Source: CAUZWH01 sp965224275 (GTDB lineage: Bacteria; Pseudomonadota; Alphaproteobacteria; SHVV01). From it: DNA of 64,000 nt. Numbering within the stretch: the stretch's first letter is position 1; each line of letters begins with the position of its first letter. The DNA is taken from contig CBDCYR010000006.1 of the NCBI GenBank assembly GCA_965224275.1, positions 194,997 to 258,996 on the forward strand, in the 5' to 3' direction. The translations under genes and the position numbers were made by a program. The notes under the pieces were generated by a model. That model searched no databases, was not told where the DNA came from, and saw only the letters and a list, made by a program, of their open reading frames with translations. Positions 24,650 to 32,415 of this stretch are shown here, piece after piece.

Positions 24650-25354
24650 TCAGGCGGTTGCAGCCAATGCGCTCATTGGCAGGTCGTAACCCGATCCCAA
24701 CAGGTGTGCGGCGAGGAATTCGGTGCCCATATCGAGCCCCGTCTGATCGATCTGATGGCCCATGCCGTCGCATACATGCCAGATCACGCCAACTTCCGCC
24801 GATGCCAATCCGGCAACCGCTTCGTGCAGTGCTTGCACCGGGACGACCTCATCGCGATCGCCGTGAATCAGGAGCACCGGCGGCCGCGCGCTGACTTCGC
24901 TCGCCAGCTGGTCGGGCGCAATCAGCGAACCCGAAAAGCCGATGATTGCCGCCGGAGGTTGTGGCCGGCGCAGCCCGACATAAAGCGCCATCATGGTCCC
25001 TTGCGAGAAGCCGACCAGCGCCAGCTGCCGATCGGTGAGATTGAGGCGCGCCAACTCATAATCGATAAAGTCGTTGAGGACGGGTGCGACGCTTGCGGCG
25101 CCCGCGGCGATCGAGTCGGGATCACGGCTTTGCAGGCTGAACCATTGCCGGCCGGACGGCGCCATGTCGCAAGCCTCGGGCGCATGCGGTGAACTGAACT
25201 CAGCCTCCGGCAGGTGCGGCGCCCAATAGGGTGCCAGCCCAAGCAGATCGTTGCCGTCAGCCCCTAATCCGTGCAGCAGGATAACCAGCATCGTCGCGGG
25301 CTCGCCACTGGCCGGTGGCTTGGCAGGGCCTTCGAGCGGGCGCGGGTCACTCAT
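24650..25354 (-). CDS. Phospholipase/carboxylesterase-family alpha/beta hydrolase
   Basis: 234 residues from ATG 25354. Catalytic parts: oxyanion block LVILLHGLGADGNDLLGLAP, nucleophile in ALVGFSQGTMMALYVGLRR, Asp in LLIHGDRDEVVPVQAL, His in VCDGMGHQIDQTGLDMG. This is the esterase group that includes YpfH/EstB-type enzymes acting on short acyl esters or thioesters. The start choice is supported by an ATGA overlap with the repaired reading frame of the upstream SDR gene. A start 36 bases earlier is less likely. Confidence 0.86.
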   Translation of the reverse strand: MSDPRPLEGPAKPPASGEPATMLVILLHGLGADGNDLLGLAPYWAPHLPEAEFSSPHAPEACDMAPSGRQWFSLQSRDPDSIAAGAASVAPVLNDFIDYELARLNLTDRQLALVGFSQGTMMALYVGLRRPQPPAAIIGFSGSLIAPDQLASEVSARPPVLLIHGDRDEVVPVQALHEAVAGLASAEVGVIWHVCDGMGHQIDQTGLDMGTEFLAAHLLGSGYDLPMSALAATA

Positions 25355-26204
25355 CCCGAGATACCTGTCATTTCCGTGCTTATCTCCCATAACCGGGCCG
25401 CTACCGCGGTGTCATAGCTTATCTCCGATGACCGCGCGGGTGCGCATTGATCGTAATAACCGCCGCTCGCGCCTTCAACATCCGCCGACGTCGCCAGTAA
25501 ACGCTGGTCTTGCCGCCAGCATCAACCGAAATGCCGCTCACACGCATCGCGACAGCAATCCCAGTCTTGGCCAGCCACCTATTGTTGCTGCCAAACCTGG
25601 TGCGCACGAACCCGGGGTGCAGCGCATTGGCGGTCACGCGAGTGCCGTCCAACCGGCGTGCAAGTTCATAGGTGAAGAGAATGTTGGCCAGCTTGGATTG
25701 CGAATAGGCGCGCCATCCCGCATAGGATTTGCCGCCCTCAAGATCGTCGAAATCGATCTGCCCGCGCTGGTGGGCGGCCGAGGCAACGTTGACGATCCGG
25801 GCCGGCGCGCTCGCCTTCAATAAGTCGATCAGTTCATGGGTAAGCAGAAAGTAGTTGAGATGATTCAATGCCCACGTCATCTCGATGCCATCGGCGCTCT
25901 CCGCCCGCTGCATGAAAATCGCGCCGGCGTTGTTGAGCAACACATCGAGCCGGTCACAGCGGGCGCGAATGTCGGCCGCCACCCGCCGGACATCATCAAG
26001 CCGCGATAGGTCCGCCTGAAGGAACTCGATGTGCTGGTTTTGCGCCTGGCGCCGCAGGCTTTCGACGACCGACCGCCCCTTCTCCGCATTGCGGCTGACC
26101 AGGACCAGCGATGCACCGGCCTCCGCAAGACGCAGAGCCGCCTGCTTGCCGACCCCGTCGGTCGCGCCGGTAATCACGACCGTTTTGCCGCGCATATCGG
26201 TCAT
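25351..26204 (-). pseudogene. Retinol dehydrogenase-like SDR with a 3'-proximal one-base frameshift
   Basis: The first 235 or so codons give a normal SDR: VVITGATDGVGKQAALRLAE, LLNNAGAIFMQRAESADGIE, NVASAAHQRGQ, and YSQSKLANILFTYELARRL. After GGKTSVY at about 25496 the frame is lost and would end at 25419. Inserting one base there restores LATSADVEGASGGYYDQCAP and ARSSEISYDTAVAARLWEIS, the usual C-terminus, and ends in TGA overlapping the next gene's ATG. The repaired protein is 284 residues. It could be a recent mutation or a sequencing error. Confidence 0.8.
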
Positions 26205-26248
26205 TGGTGAATCGGACTGTTTAACAATACGGGCTCAGGCAGACGCGC

Positions 26249-26890
26249 TCATGGGGGCCGACTTTTGGGATCGCGCGCTTGTGCGACACCAATCATGCTG
26301 TCGCGGTTCACGAGCTGGGCGAGCTCGGGCGCCGACATATCCTCGGTGCCATCGGGACGCAGCGGCAACACCATGTAGCGCAAGTCGGCGGTCGAATCGA
26401 CCACCCGAATCTCGACATTATCCGGCAGCTCGGTGCCAAATTCGCGCAGCACGGCACGAGGGTCGATCACCGTGCGTGAACGATAGGCATGGCTTTTGTA
26501 CCACGCGGGCGGAATGCCGAGCAGCTTGCGCGGGTAGCAACTGCACAGCGTACAAACGATAACGTTGTGAACCTGGGGCGTGTCCTCGACGACCGCCAGC
26601 TTCGGCGCATGCGACATGTCAACGCCCATGGTCTCGACGGCGGCTGTGCCGTCGCGCAACAACAGCGCCTTGAACCGCGGATCGGTCCAGGCGCGGGCAA
26701 CAACCTCGGCACCCTTCTCGGGGGTGCGCGATTCCATGTCCTCCATCTGGCGGCGGATAGCATCGGCGGTGAGGAGGTCCTTTTCGATCAGCAATTCGCG
26801 AATCGTCTGTTCGAGGATCTCGTATTTGGTGGGTGCGCGATCGATATCCTCAATCGGCGCGTGATCATCGTGGGTGTGCGATTCGGCCAT
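26249..26890 (-). CDS. Nitrile hydratase alpha / thiocyanate hydrolase gamma subunit, cobalt type
   Basis: 213 residues from ATG 26890. It has the alpha-subunit N-terminus (EILEQTIRELLIEKDLLTAD) and the metal-binding claw VCTLCSC at Cys113, Cys116 and Cys118; Thr at position 114 is the cobalt-type signature. YPRKLLGIPPAWYKSHAYRS and then RVVDSTADLRYMVLPLRP follow as in the family. In active enzymes two of the Cys are oxidised to sulfinic and sulfenic acid. With the two upstream genes it forms a three-subunit complex of nitrile hydratase or thiocyanate hydrolase type. No activator gene is visible nearby. Confidence 0.88.
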   Translation of the reverse strand: MAESHTHDDHAPIEDIDRAPTKYEILEQTIRELLIEKDLLTADAIRRQMEDMESRTPEKGAEVVARAWTDPRFKALLLRDGTAAVETMGVDMSHAPKLAVVEDTPQVHNVIVCTLCSCYPRKLLGIPPAWYKSHAYRSRTVIDPRAVLREFGTELPDNVEIRVVDSTADLRYMVLPLRPDGTEDMSAPELAQLVNRDSMIGVAQARDPKSRPP

Positions 26891-26892
26891 GA

Positions 26893-26913
26893 CTAGCGGA
26901 TTCCATCCACTAG
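26893..26913. repeat. 21-bp near-palindrome with CTAGYGGAT ends between the hydratase genes
   Basis: CTAGCGGAT and ATCCACTAG flank TCC; the two halves differ at a single position. The terminal 9-10 bases are the same as the ends of the MITE-like repeats at 35084 and 62311. It contains the stop codon of the beta C-terminal subunit gene. It could be the scar of an excised repeat or a minimal copy. Confidence 0.55.
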
Positions 26914-27191
26914 GATGCCGGATCGAGCCAGTGCTCGTAGATATCCGCGACCAGCGTGTCGTTCGCCTTCCCCGTGTAGTCCGACCATAAATGCGTCTGG
27001 TCGAAGCGCACACGGTAAAGCTCAATCTCGGGCAATCCGTCGCGGTGATAAGCGAGCTCTTCGGGGTTGCGAAAGGCGCCGAGATCAGCCTCCACGACCC
27101 CCTCTTTGCCGCGCAAATAATAAGGCGTGCGGCAATGACCGGTCGGCACTGTGGTCTTGACGCGAATGCGATCGCCCGATTTGAACGTCAT
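26910..27191 (-). CDS. Nitrile hydratase beta C-terminal domain / thiocyanate hydrolase alpha-like subunit
   Basis: 93 residues equal to the SH3-like C-terminal half of nitrile hydratase beta: FKSGDRIRVKTTVPTGHCRT and YYLRGKEGVVEADLG, ending LVADIYEHWLDPAS. The Arg in GHCRT and RG matches the residues that hydrogen-bond to the oxidised cysteines of the metal claw. In most nitrile hydratases this is fused to the N-terminal half; here it is a separate gene with an ATGA overlap to the upstream half. Confidence 0.85.
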   Translation of the reverse strand: MTFKSGDRIRVKTTVPTGHCRTPYYLRGKEGVVEADLGAFRNPEELAYHRDGLPEIELYRVRFDQTHLWSDYTGKANDTLVADIYEHWLDPAS

Positions 27192-27595
27192 CCCGCTCCT
27201 CCTTCAACGCCGCCTTCTCGCGCCGCTTCATTTCGCATCGCATCATCTCGCACCGCATTTTGGCGGGCATGAAAGTCGCGCATCAAGCGTGCCTCGACCT
27301 CGGCAAAACGCGCATCGACTTCAGCTTCATCAACCACACCGCGCTCGATCAACAGCGTGCGGATCGATTCCATCCATAGTTCGTAATACGACAGCCCTTT
27401 GTAGAGGTCGTTGGGCACGCCTTCCATGACCCGACGTTGGGCATCGACCGTGAACAGCGAGCAGGGCGGTTCGACGAGTAGCCGAAAAATCGCGTCGACC
27501 CGGCGTTCGAACAACGTCGGGGTATGGGCATCGCTCCCGACCGGCCCGGCCGAGGAGCCGCCAAGGTCGTTTTGCGCACGCTCCAGGCTTTTCAT
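27188..27595 (-). CDS. Nitrile hydratase beta N-terminal domain / thiocyanate hydrolase beta-like subunit
   Basis: 135 residues from ATG 27595 (AAGGTG six bases before). LERAQNDLGGSSAGPVGSDA, the FERRVDAIFRLL helix containing the conserved Arg, and LYKGLSYYELWMESIRTLLI match the N-terminal half of the hydratase beta chain. Gene order N-beta, C-beta, alpha matches the scnB-scnA-scnC order of thiocyanate hydrolase as I recall it. A toyocamycin-type three-subunit nitrile hydratase is the alternative. Substrate cannot be decided by reading. Confidence 0.8.
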   Translation of the reverse strand: MKSLERAQNDLGGSSAGPVGSDAHTPTLFERRVDAIFRLLVEPPCSLFTVDAQRRVMEGVPNDLYKGLSYYELWMESIRTLLIERGVVDEAEVDARFAEVEARLMRDFHARQNAVRDDAMRNEAAREGGVEGGAG

Positions 27596-27718
27596 GTCAG
27601 CACCTTCAAACGATGAGTTTAGGTTCAAGGTTTTGCCGACTCAAGGATCCGTCGGGGGCACAAAACTTTACGCGTCCAGGCAGCCTCCGTAGTGTTGCCG
27701 CGAACGCGGAGACCGGCC

Positions 27719-28393
27719 ATGACCAACGAACCCGAACACGGCGTCCAAGACGATGCCATGAAGCGTGCCGGCTACGGCGAACGCATTGGTTTTGGCGAGC
27801 GCCCAGCCCTGGTCGCGGTCGACATTATTCGAGCGTTCACCGAAGCAAGCTATCGCTTCGTCTGCGACATGGACGTTCAAATCGGCAACAACAATCGCAT
27901 CATCGGTGCGGCGCGCCCCAAAGCGGTGCCGATTATCTTCACCACCGTTTGGTACGACGACCCCGACCTTAAAGATGCTGGAATTTGGGGTATCAAACTC
28001 AAAGGCGCAGAAGACCTGCGCTTCGGGACGCCGGCGGTCGAAGTTGATCCGCGTCTCGACCAGCAAGACGGCGATGCGGTGCTGATGAAGAAATATGCAT
28101 CGAGTTTCTTCGGCACCGATCTCGCTGCCCGCCTCAACGCACAGCGGATCGATACCGTGATTATTACCGGTGCATCGACCAGTGGCTGCGTACGCGCAAC
28201 CGCGGTCGACGCCATCCAAAATGGTTTCCGTCCGATCGTCGTCAGCGACGGCGTCGGCGACCGCTGGCCGCCGGCCCACGAGCAGGCGCTCTATGACATT
28301 CACGCAAAGTATGCCGATGTGGTAGATACCGACGAGGTCGTGACTTATCTCGATGGACTGCCGAGTCAACGTCGCAACACCGCGACCGGATAA
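27719..28393 (+). CDS. Isochorismatase-family hydrolase (N-carbamoylsarcosine amidase-like)
   Basis: 224 residues from ATG 27719. The catalytic triad of cysteine amidohydrolases is visible: Asp in ALVAVDIIRAF, Lys in LMKKYASSFFGTDL, and Cys in ITGASTSGCVRATAVDAIQN. WPPAHEQALYDIHAKYADVV is characteristic of the N-carbamoylsarcosine amidase branch. It is divergent from the hydratase genes; the two could share a promoter and a nitrogen-scavenging role, since a hydratase makes amides and this family hydrolyses amides or carbamoyl groups. Confidence 0.86.
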   Translation: MTNEPEHGVQDDAMKRAGYGERIGFGERPALVAVDIIRAFTEASYRFVCDMDVQIGNNNRIIGAARPKAVPIIFTTVWYDDPDLKDAGIWGIKLKGAEDLRFGTPAVEVDPRLDQQDGDAVLMKKYASSFFGTDLAARLNAQRIDTVIITGASTSGCVRATAVDAIQNGFRPIVVSDGVGDRWPPAHEQALYDIHAKYADVVDTDEVVTYLDGLPSQRRNTATG

Positions 28394-28502
28394 TTAGCCG
28401 TGTGATCGACGCAAGCTACCGACTTGCACCAGTTGAGAGCCCCGCGCAAAATGCTACGCTTTTCTTGTAGCCCGCTACCCCGTCAAACGAGCGGAATGAA
28501 AC

Positions 28503-28874
28503 ATGTTGGTCAACAAACTAGAGCACTACAACATCGTCACGGAAAAGCTCGACGAGACGGTTGAGTTTTACGAAAAAATCGTCGGCCTTGCGAATGGCGA
28601 GCGACCTAACTTCAAATTCCCGGGCGCGTGGCTTTACGCCGGCGAGGATCCCGTTGTGCATCTGATGCAACTCGGCGAGGAACGTGACCGCGGCTCCGGC
28701 TCGATCGATCATGTTGCGTTTCGCGGCGGCGACTATGCGTCCTACAAAAAACACCTCGAAACGAACAGCATCGACTACGACGAGCGTTTCGTTGAGGACA
28801 TATCGATGCACCAAATATTCATCAAGGACCCCAACGGGGTGAAGGTCGAAATCAACTTTCTCGTACAGAGTTAA
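28503..28874 (+). CDS. Single-domain VOC (glyoxalase/dioxygenase superfamily) protein
   Basis: 123 residues. LEHYNIVTEKLDETVEFYEK holds the first metal His, SGSIDHVAFRGGDYASYKKH the second, and DPNGVKVEINFLVQS the closing Glu, in the order of a betaalphabeta-betabeta VOC fold. Likely a metal-dependent isomerase, lyase or dioxygenase of unknown substrate. It precedes an FAH-family hydrolase by 93 bases in the same direction. Confidence 0.84.
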   Translation: MLVNKLEHYNIVTEKLDETVEFYEKIVGLANGERPNFKFPGAWLYAGEDPVVHLMQLGEERDRGSGSIDHVAFRGGDYASYKKHLETNSIDYDERFVEDISMHQIFIKDPNGVKVEINFLVQS

Positions 28875-28967
28875 CGCGTCAGCCGAGCGGCCACGGCTGA
28901 ACCGCGGCGCTCGTTTCACTTTTCACACGACATTTCAATCAAACGCGACGCAAGCAAGGAGAGGTTT

Positions 28968-29999
28968 ATGCGTATTTACAACTATCAAAACGGGTCCCAG
29001 CGGCGCCTCGCTGTTCTCGACGATAAAAGCCTGGTCGACGTGATCGACGCGCTCGGCGGACCGCGCAAGCTCGCGCCACGCGACCGCGACGCGCTCAACG
29101 ACACCATCTCATTCATCGAAACGGGTAACCGCGGCCTTGGTCTCGCACGCAAGGCGATCCGCGAAAGCCGCAAGAGCGGCAAAGGTCGGCGCAGCCTCGC
29201 GCGCACCAAATTGTTTGCCCCGATCGAGCCCGCCGTCATCCTCTGTTCGGGCGAAAACTACTGGGACCACCGCGACGAAAAACCCGTGGTCGAGGGCAAG
29301 GAGCCCGAGTTCTTCATCAAGCTGCAGCAATGCACCAACGGCCCCTATGACGACATCATCTACGAACCCAAGATCACCAAGAAATTGGACTACGAAACCG
29401 AGCTTGTGGTCATCATTGGTAAGGGTGCGCCGCGCCACATCGCCAAGAAAGACGCCAAAAACTACATCTACGGTTACACCATCATGAATGATGTAACCGC
29501 GAGAGATCGTCAGGTGAAAATGCGGCCCGACGGCACCTCGCAATATGCGGTCGGCCCCGGCAAGAACTTTGATACCTCGGCTCCGATGGGCCCCTGCATC
29601 GTTACCGCCGATGAAGTCGGCAATCCCCAAAAGCTGCAACTTCGCACCTTGGTGAACGATCAGGTGCGCCAGAACAACACCACCGGGATGATGATCTGGA
29701 GCGTTTACGATCTCGTTCGATTTTTCTCCGGCTTCGTTACCTTGAAACCGGGGTCGGCGATCTCGACCGGCACGCCCGGCGGCACCGCCTGGGGCACCGA
29801 CCCTGAACTCGGCGGCCGCGGGGCTAAAGCGGGGCGCAAAGACATCAGCCTGGCCAAGGGATATCTAAATGTGGGCGATGTCGTGACCTGTGAGATTGAC
29901 GGGATCGGTCATCTGCGCGGGCGCGTCGTTCTTCCCAAAGGCGCAAAAAAGGCCAAGCCGACGGCAAAAAAGGCGACCAAGCGGCGCAAAGCGGCCTAG
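28968..29999 (+). CDS. Fumarylacetoacetate hydrolase-family protein with Lys-rich tail
   Basis: 343 residues. FAH fold motifs: VILCSGENYWDHRDEKPV, EFFIKLQQCTNGPYDD, then KKLDYETELVVIIGKGAPRH (metal Glu set), YGYTIMNDVTARDRQ and the closing ISTGTPGGTAWG with VGDVVTCEIDGIGHLRGRVV. Family members hydrolyse C-C bonds of ring-cleavage products or decarboxylate oxaloacetate. The last 20 residues are mostly Lys, Ala and Arg, an unusual basic tail beyond the fold. GGAGAGG before ATG supports the start. Adjacent VOC and isochorismatase genes fit a catabolic cluster. Confidence 0.85.
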   Translation: MRIYNYQNGSQRRLAVLDDKSLVDVIDALGGPRKLAPRDRDALNDTISFIETGNRGLGLARKAIRESRKSGKGRRSLARTKLFAPIEPAVILCSGENYWDHRDEKPVVEGKEPEFFIKLQQCTNGPYDDIIYEPKITKKLDYETELVVIIGKGAPRHIAKKDAKNYIYGYTIMNDVTARDRQVKMRPDGTSQYAVGPGKNFDTSAPMGPCIVTADEVGNPQKLQLRTLVNDQVRQNNTTGMMIWSVYDLVRFFSGFVTLKPGSAISTGTPGGTAWGTDPELGGRGAKAGRKDISLAKGYLNVGDVVTCEIDGIGHLRGRVVLPKGAKKAKPTAKKATKRRKAA

Positions 30000-30113
30000 A
30001 CGTTAAGCAGAAAGGCGGGGGCCGCGCGCCTACGGGTTCCGCCTGCTATTGAGTCTTTTGAGTTCGATCGAGTAATCGCGACAGTCGCAGTCGGTTCGCC
30101 GTAAGATCGGCGG

Positions 30114-30313
30114 ATGGAATCGGTTCTCATCGCGCTCATCATCATCGCTCTGGTCGCGACGCTCGGTGTTCTGGCGGCGGGATTGTTCTCGATGGTCCGC
30201 GGCGGCGCGTTTAATAAAAACACAGCAACAATCTGATGCGGGCGCGAATCGGAACGCAGGCGACGACCGTGATCCTGGTCCTTATCTATTGGCTGGCCTA
30301 TGCGAGGGGCTGA
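30114..30313 (+). pseudogene. HIG1/DUF2909-like twin-helix membrane protein, frameshifted in an A-run
   Basis: The first frame gives MESVLIALIIIALVATLGVL and AAGLFSMVRGGAFNK, then stops at 30235. From about 30224 the neighbouring frame continues SNNLMRARIGTQATTVILVL and IYWLAYARG and stops at 30313, overlapping the ATG of the next gene as TGATG. Together they make the 66-residue twin-helix HIG1 type with the G-FNK-H-SNNLMR-R signature. One extra base in the run of five As at about 30216-30220 would restore it. Either a sequencing slip, a decayed gene, or (less likely) slippage during expression. Confidence 0.7.
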
Positions 30314-30876
30314 TGGTCAAACTAACCAAGATTTACACCCGCGGCGGCGATAACGGACAAACCTCACTCGGCGGTGGCGGGCGCGTCGCCAAGCATGATG
30401 TTCGGGTGGCCGCTTATGGCACGGTCGATGAAGCCAACGCAGCCGTGGGTCTGGCGCGCCTCCATACGACGGGTAACGAAGATGCCATGCTGGCGCGCAT
30501 CCAAGACGATCTATTCGACTTGGGCGCCGATCTCTGCCGGCCCGGGTCGGGTGACGATGACGAAGGCGCGTTGCGCATCGTCCAAATCCAGGTCGATCGA
30601 CTCGAGGCTGAGATCGATTCGATGAACGGGCAACTCTCCGATCTCACATCGTTCGTTTTGCCAGGCGGCACGCCGGCATCGGCAAACCTGCATCTCGCAC
30701 GCACGATCACCCGGCGCGCCGAACGCTTGATTACAGAACTCGCGGCAGGCGAAACCATCAATCCGCTGGCGATCAAGTTCATCAACCGCCTGTCGGATCA
30801 TTTCTTCGTTCTCGGCCGTTTTCTAAACGACAAGGGAGCGCAGGACGTTTTGTGGCGCCCCGGCGCCAATCGCTAG
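30313..30876 (+). CDS. Cob(I)yrinic acid a,c-diamide adenosyltransferase, PduO type
   Basis: 187 residues from ATG 30313. KIYTRGGDNGQTSLGGGGRV is the ATP-binding start, followed by YGTVDEANAAVGLAR and DLFDLGADLC, then FVLPGGTPASANLHLARTIT and RRAERLI and NRLSDHFFVLGRFLN, all PduO marks (Arg-Asp pair and ATP-site Asn). It adenosylates cob(I)alamin, supplying coenzyme B12 to enzymes such as the class II ribonucleotide reductase at 51.1 kb. Its start overlaps the repaired HIG1-like gene, so they were a unit. Confidence 0.92.
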   Translation: MVKLTKIYTRGGDNGQTSLGGGGRVAKHDVRVAAYGTVDEANAAVGLARLHTTGNEDAMLARIQDDLFDLGADLCRPGSGDDDEGALRIVQIQVDRLEAEIDSMNGQLSDLTSFVLPGGTPASANLHLARTITRRAERLITELAAGETINPLAIKFINRLSDHFFVLGRFLNDKGAQDVLWRPGANR

Positions 30877-30887
30877 GGAGTGAGGCG

Positions 30888-31310
30888 ATGCGACCCCAAC
30901 TTACCCATCTCGCGCTACACGTTCGCGACCTCAACGCAATGGTTGATTTCTACAGCGATTATTGCGATCTCGCGGTAGTGCATGATCGCCGCCGCGACGG
31001 CGGCCACGTGGTGTGGCTCGCAGAAGCCGGCCGCGAAGAGGAATTCGTGATCGTTCTGATTGATGGCGGACCGGGACGCGATCAACGTGATGGTGATTTC
31101 AGCCACCTCGGCTTTGCACTCGAGAGCCGCGACGCCGTGGATGCGGCCGCGGCCCGAGCAGAGAGCGCCGGCCATCTCATGTGGCCCGCGCGTGAAGAGC
31201 CCTATCCGGTCGGCTATTATTGCGGCCTGCGCGCTCCCGATGGCAATTGCGTCGAGCTATCCTATGGTCAACCTCTCGGGCCCGGCGCTCCAAGTACGAC
31301 AACGACATGA
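30888..31310 (+). CDS. VOC (glyoxalase-superfamily) protein
   Basis: 140 residues from ATG 30888. LTHLALHVRDLNAMVDFYSD, HVVWLAEAGREEEFVIVLID and FSHLGFALESRDAVDAAAAR show the VOC metal positions, ending RAPDGNCVELSYGQPLG. A Thr tail (STTTT) follows. The gene starts 11 bases after pduO and its stop overlaps the ATG of the Usp gene, so pduO, this and usp form an operon. The substrate is unknown. Confidence 0.83.
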   Translation: MRPQLTHLALHVRDLNAMVDFYSDYCDLAVVHDRRRDGGHVVWLAEAGREEEFVIVLIDGGPGRDQRDGDFSHLGFALESRDAVDAAAARAESAGHLMWPAREEPYPVGYYCGLRAPDGNCVELSYGQPLGPGAPSTTTT

Positions 31311-32167
31311 GTGAAATTCGCAAGATTCTGGTTCCCCTCGATGACGCCGCGATCGAACGCAGGATCTTCGAGCGCGCGTTGGCGATTGGTCAACACTTTG
31401 ACGCTACCGTCGAAGCACTTCACGTTTCGCCGCTACCACGACCCACCGATCCCGGCTGGGAGGCCCTGACCAAGCGCGGAATGGGATTCGCCGTCACCGA
31501 AGACGCCATGCGTGAGGCCAAACGAGCCGAAGAGCGCATTCGCGCCGCTTTTGATTCGATCTGCGAGAGCCAGGGTGTGACGAGCGAAGCACCTCCTAAG
31601 GGGACCCATTTTTCCGCTCGCTTCGCGGTCGCGGGCGGGGCGGAGGAATTGGTGGTCGCCACCCGCGCCAGGATTAGTGATCTGGTCGTTACCTCTCGCG
31701 GCACAACCGAGGGCGAGGTGTCGGAAACAATCGAAGCCGTGCTCACCGAGGGCGGCCGGCCGGTATTGGTATTGCCGCGGGGCGATCATGTGCCCCTACA
31801 GGGGACGTGCGTTGTGGCCTGGAACGGTCGCCCGGAAGCCGCGCGCGCCGTATCGTTTGCGCTACCGTTCCTGAAAGCCGCCATGCAAACCATCGTCCTC
31901 GAGGTCGACGACGCCGGCGCCCGTCGTGGCCTCAGCTCGAAGAGTGTCGCGCAATATCTCGCCTCACACGGCGTCGCAGTACTTGATCAGTCTAAGGCCA
32001 AGAGCGGAACCATTGGCGCGACCCTGGTCCGTGCGGCTCGCGATAACCATGCAAATCTGCTGGTGATGGGCGGCGCTGCCTACAGTCGGCTGCGGCGGAT
32101 GATTTTCGGCGGCGTAACCCGTGACGTCATCGAAGAAACCGATATTCCGGTGTTGATGGCGAACTAG
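31307..32167 (+). CDS. Universal stress protein, two UspA-like domains
   Basis: 286 residues from ATG 31307. The first domain starts EIRKILVPLDDAAIERRIFE with a long helix and AGGAEELVVATRARISDLVV. The second domain (about 160-286) has CVVAWNGRPEAARAVSFALP and ends LLVMGGAAYSRLRRMIFGGV and TRDVIEETDIPVLMAN. The G-x2-G-x(9)-G-(S/T) ATP loop is only partly kept (GGAAYSRLRRMIFGG). Cytoplasmic stress-associated protein, precise role unknown. Overlaps the VOC gene by four bases. Confidence 0.86.
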   Translation: MSEIRKILVPLDDAAIERRIFERALAIGQHFDATVEALHVSPLPRPTDPGWEALTKRGMGFAVTEDAMREAKRAEERIRAAFDSICESQGVTSEAPPKGTHFSARFAVAGGAEELVVATRARISDLVVTSRGTTEGEVSETIEAVLTEGGRPVLVLPRGDHVPLQGTCVVAWNGRPEAARAVSFALPFLKAAMQTIVLEVDDAGARRGLSSKSVAQYLASHGVAVLDQSKAKSGTIGATLVRAARDNHANLLVMGGAAYSRLRRMIFGGVTRDVIEETDIPVLMAN

Positions 32168-32203
32168 GCTGCACGCCGTCTACGACGCATTTTCTGCCTG
32201 CAA

Positions 32204-32415
32204 CTATGCGATAAGGCCATCCAGGATTGCATAGCCCTTATCCACCTACCCGTTATCCATCCCCGCCATGGCACCGGCAAAGGCAATTTCGGTAGCGGTT
32301 GCGTCGAGGGGCACCATCTTTAGCCGCACGGTCGTCGTCGATCCGTTATTGTCAAACGTCACAATTGTTAGCAGCACGCGCGGCCAGTCCGCCAACCGGC
32401 CGGCGGCTTTGGCGG
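32204..32415 (-). pseudogene. C-terminal remnant of an SRPBCC/AHSA1-like gene
   Basis: On the minus strand, just past the adenylate cyclase gene, one frame reads LADWPRVLLTIVTFDNNGST and TTVRLKMVPLDATATEIAFA, then GAMAGMDNG, an internal TAG stop, and VDKGYAILDGLIA before a final TAG. PDWP...LLTVTF...L.PLNAT is the C-terminal signature of the SRPBCC (AHSA1) fold. The rest of that domain is missing, so this is a tail left by a deletion. No start or ribosome site. Confidence 0.6.

Noticed and set aside
30212..30226. Programmed -1 frameshift in the HIG1-like gene
   Set aside because: The codons are AAT AAA AAC, giving T AAA AAC, not the classical A AAA AAC heptamer, and no downstream structure is evident. 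A lost base in the A-run is simpler.
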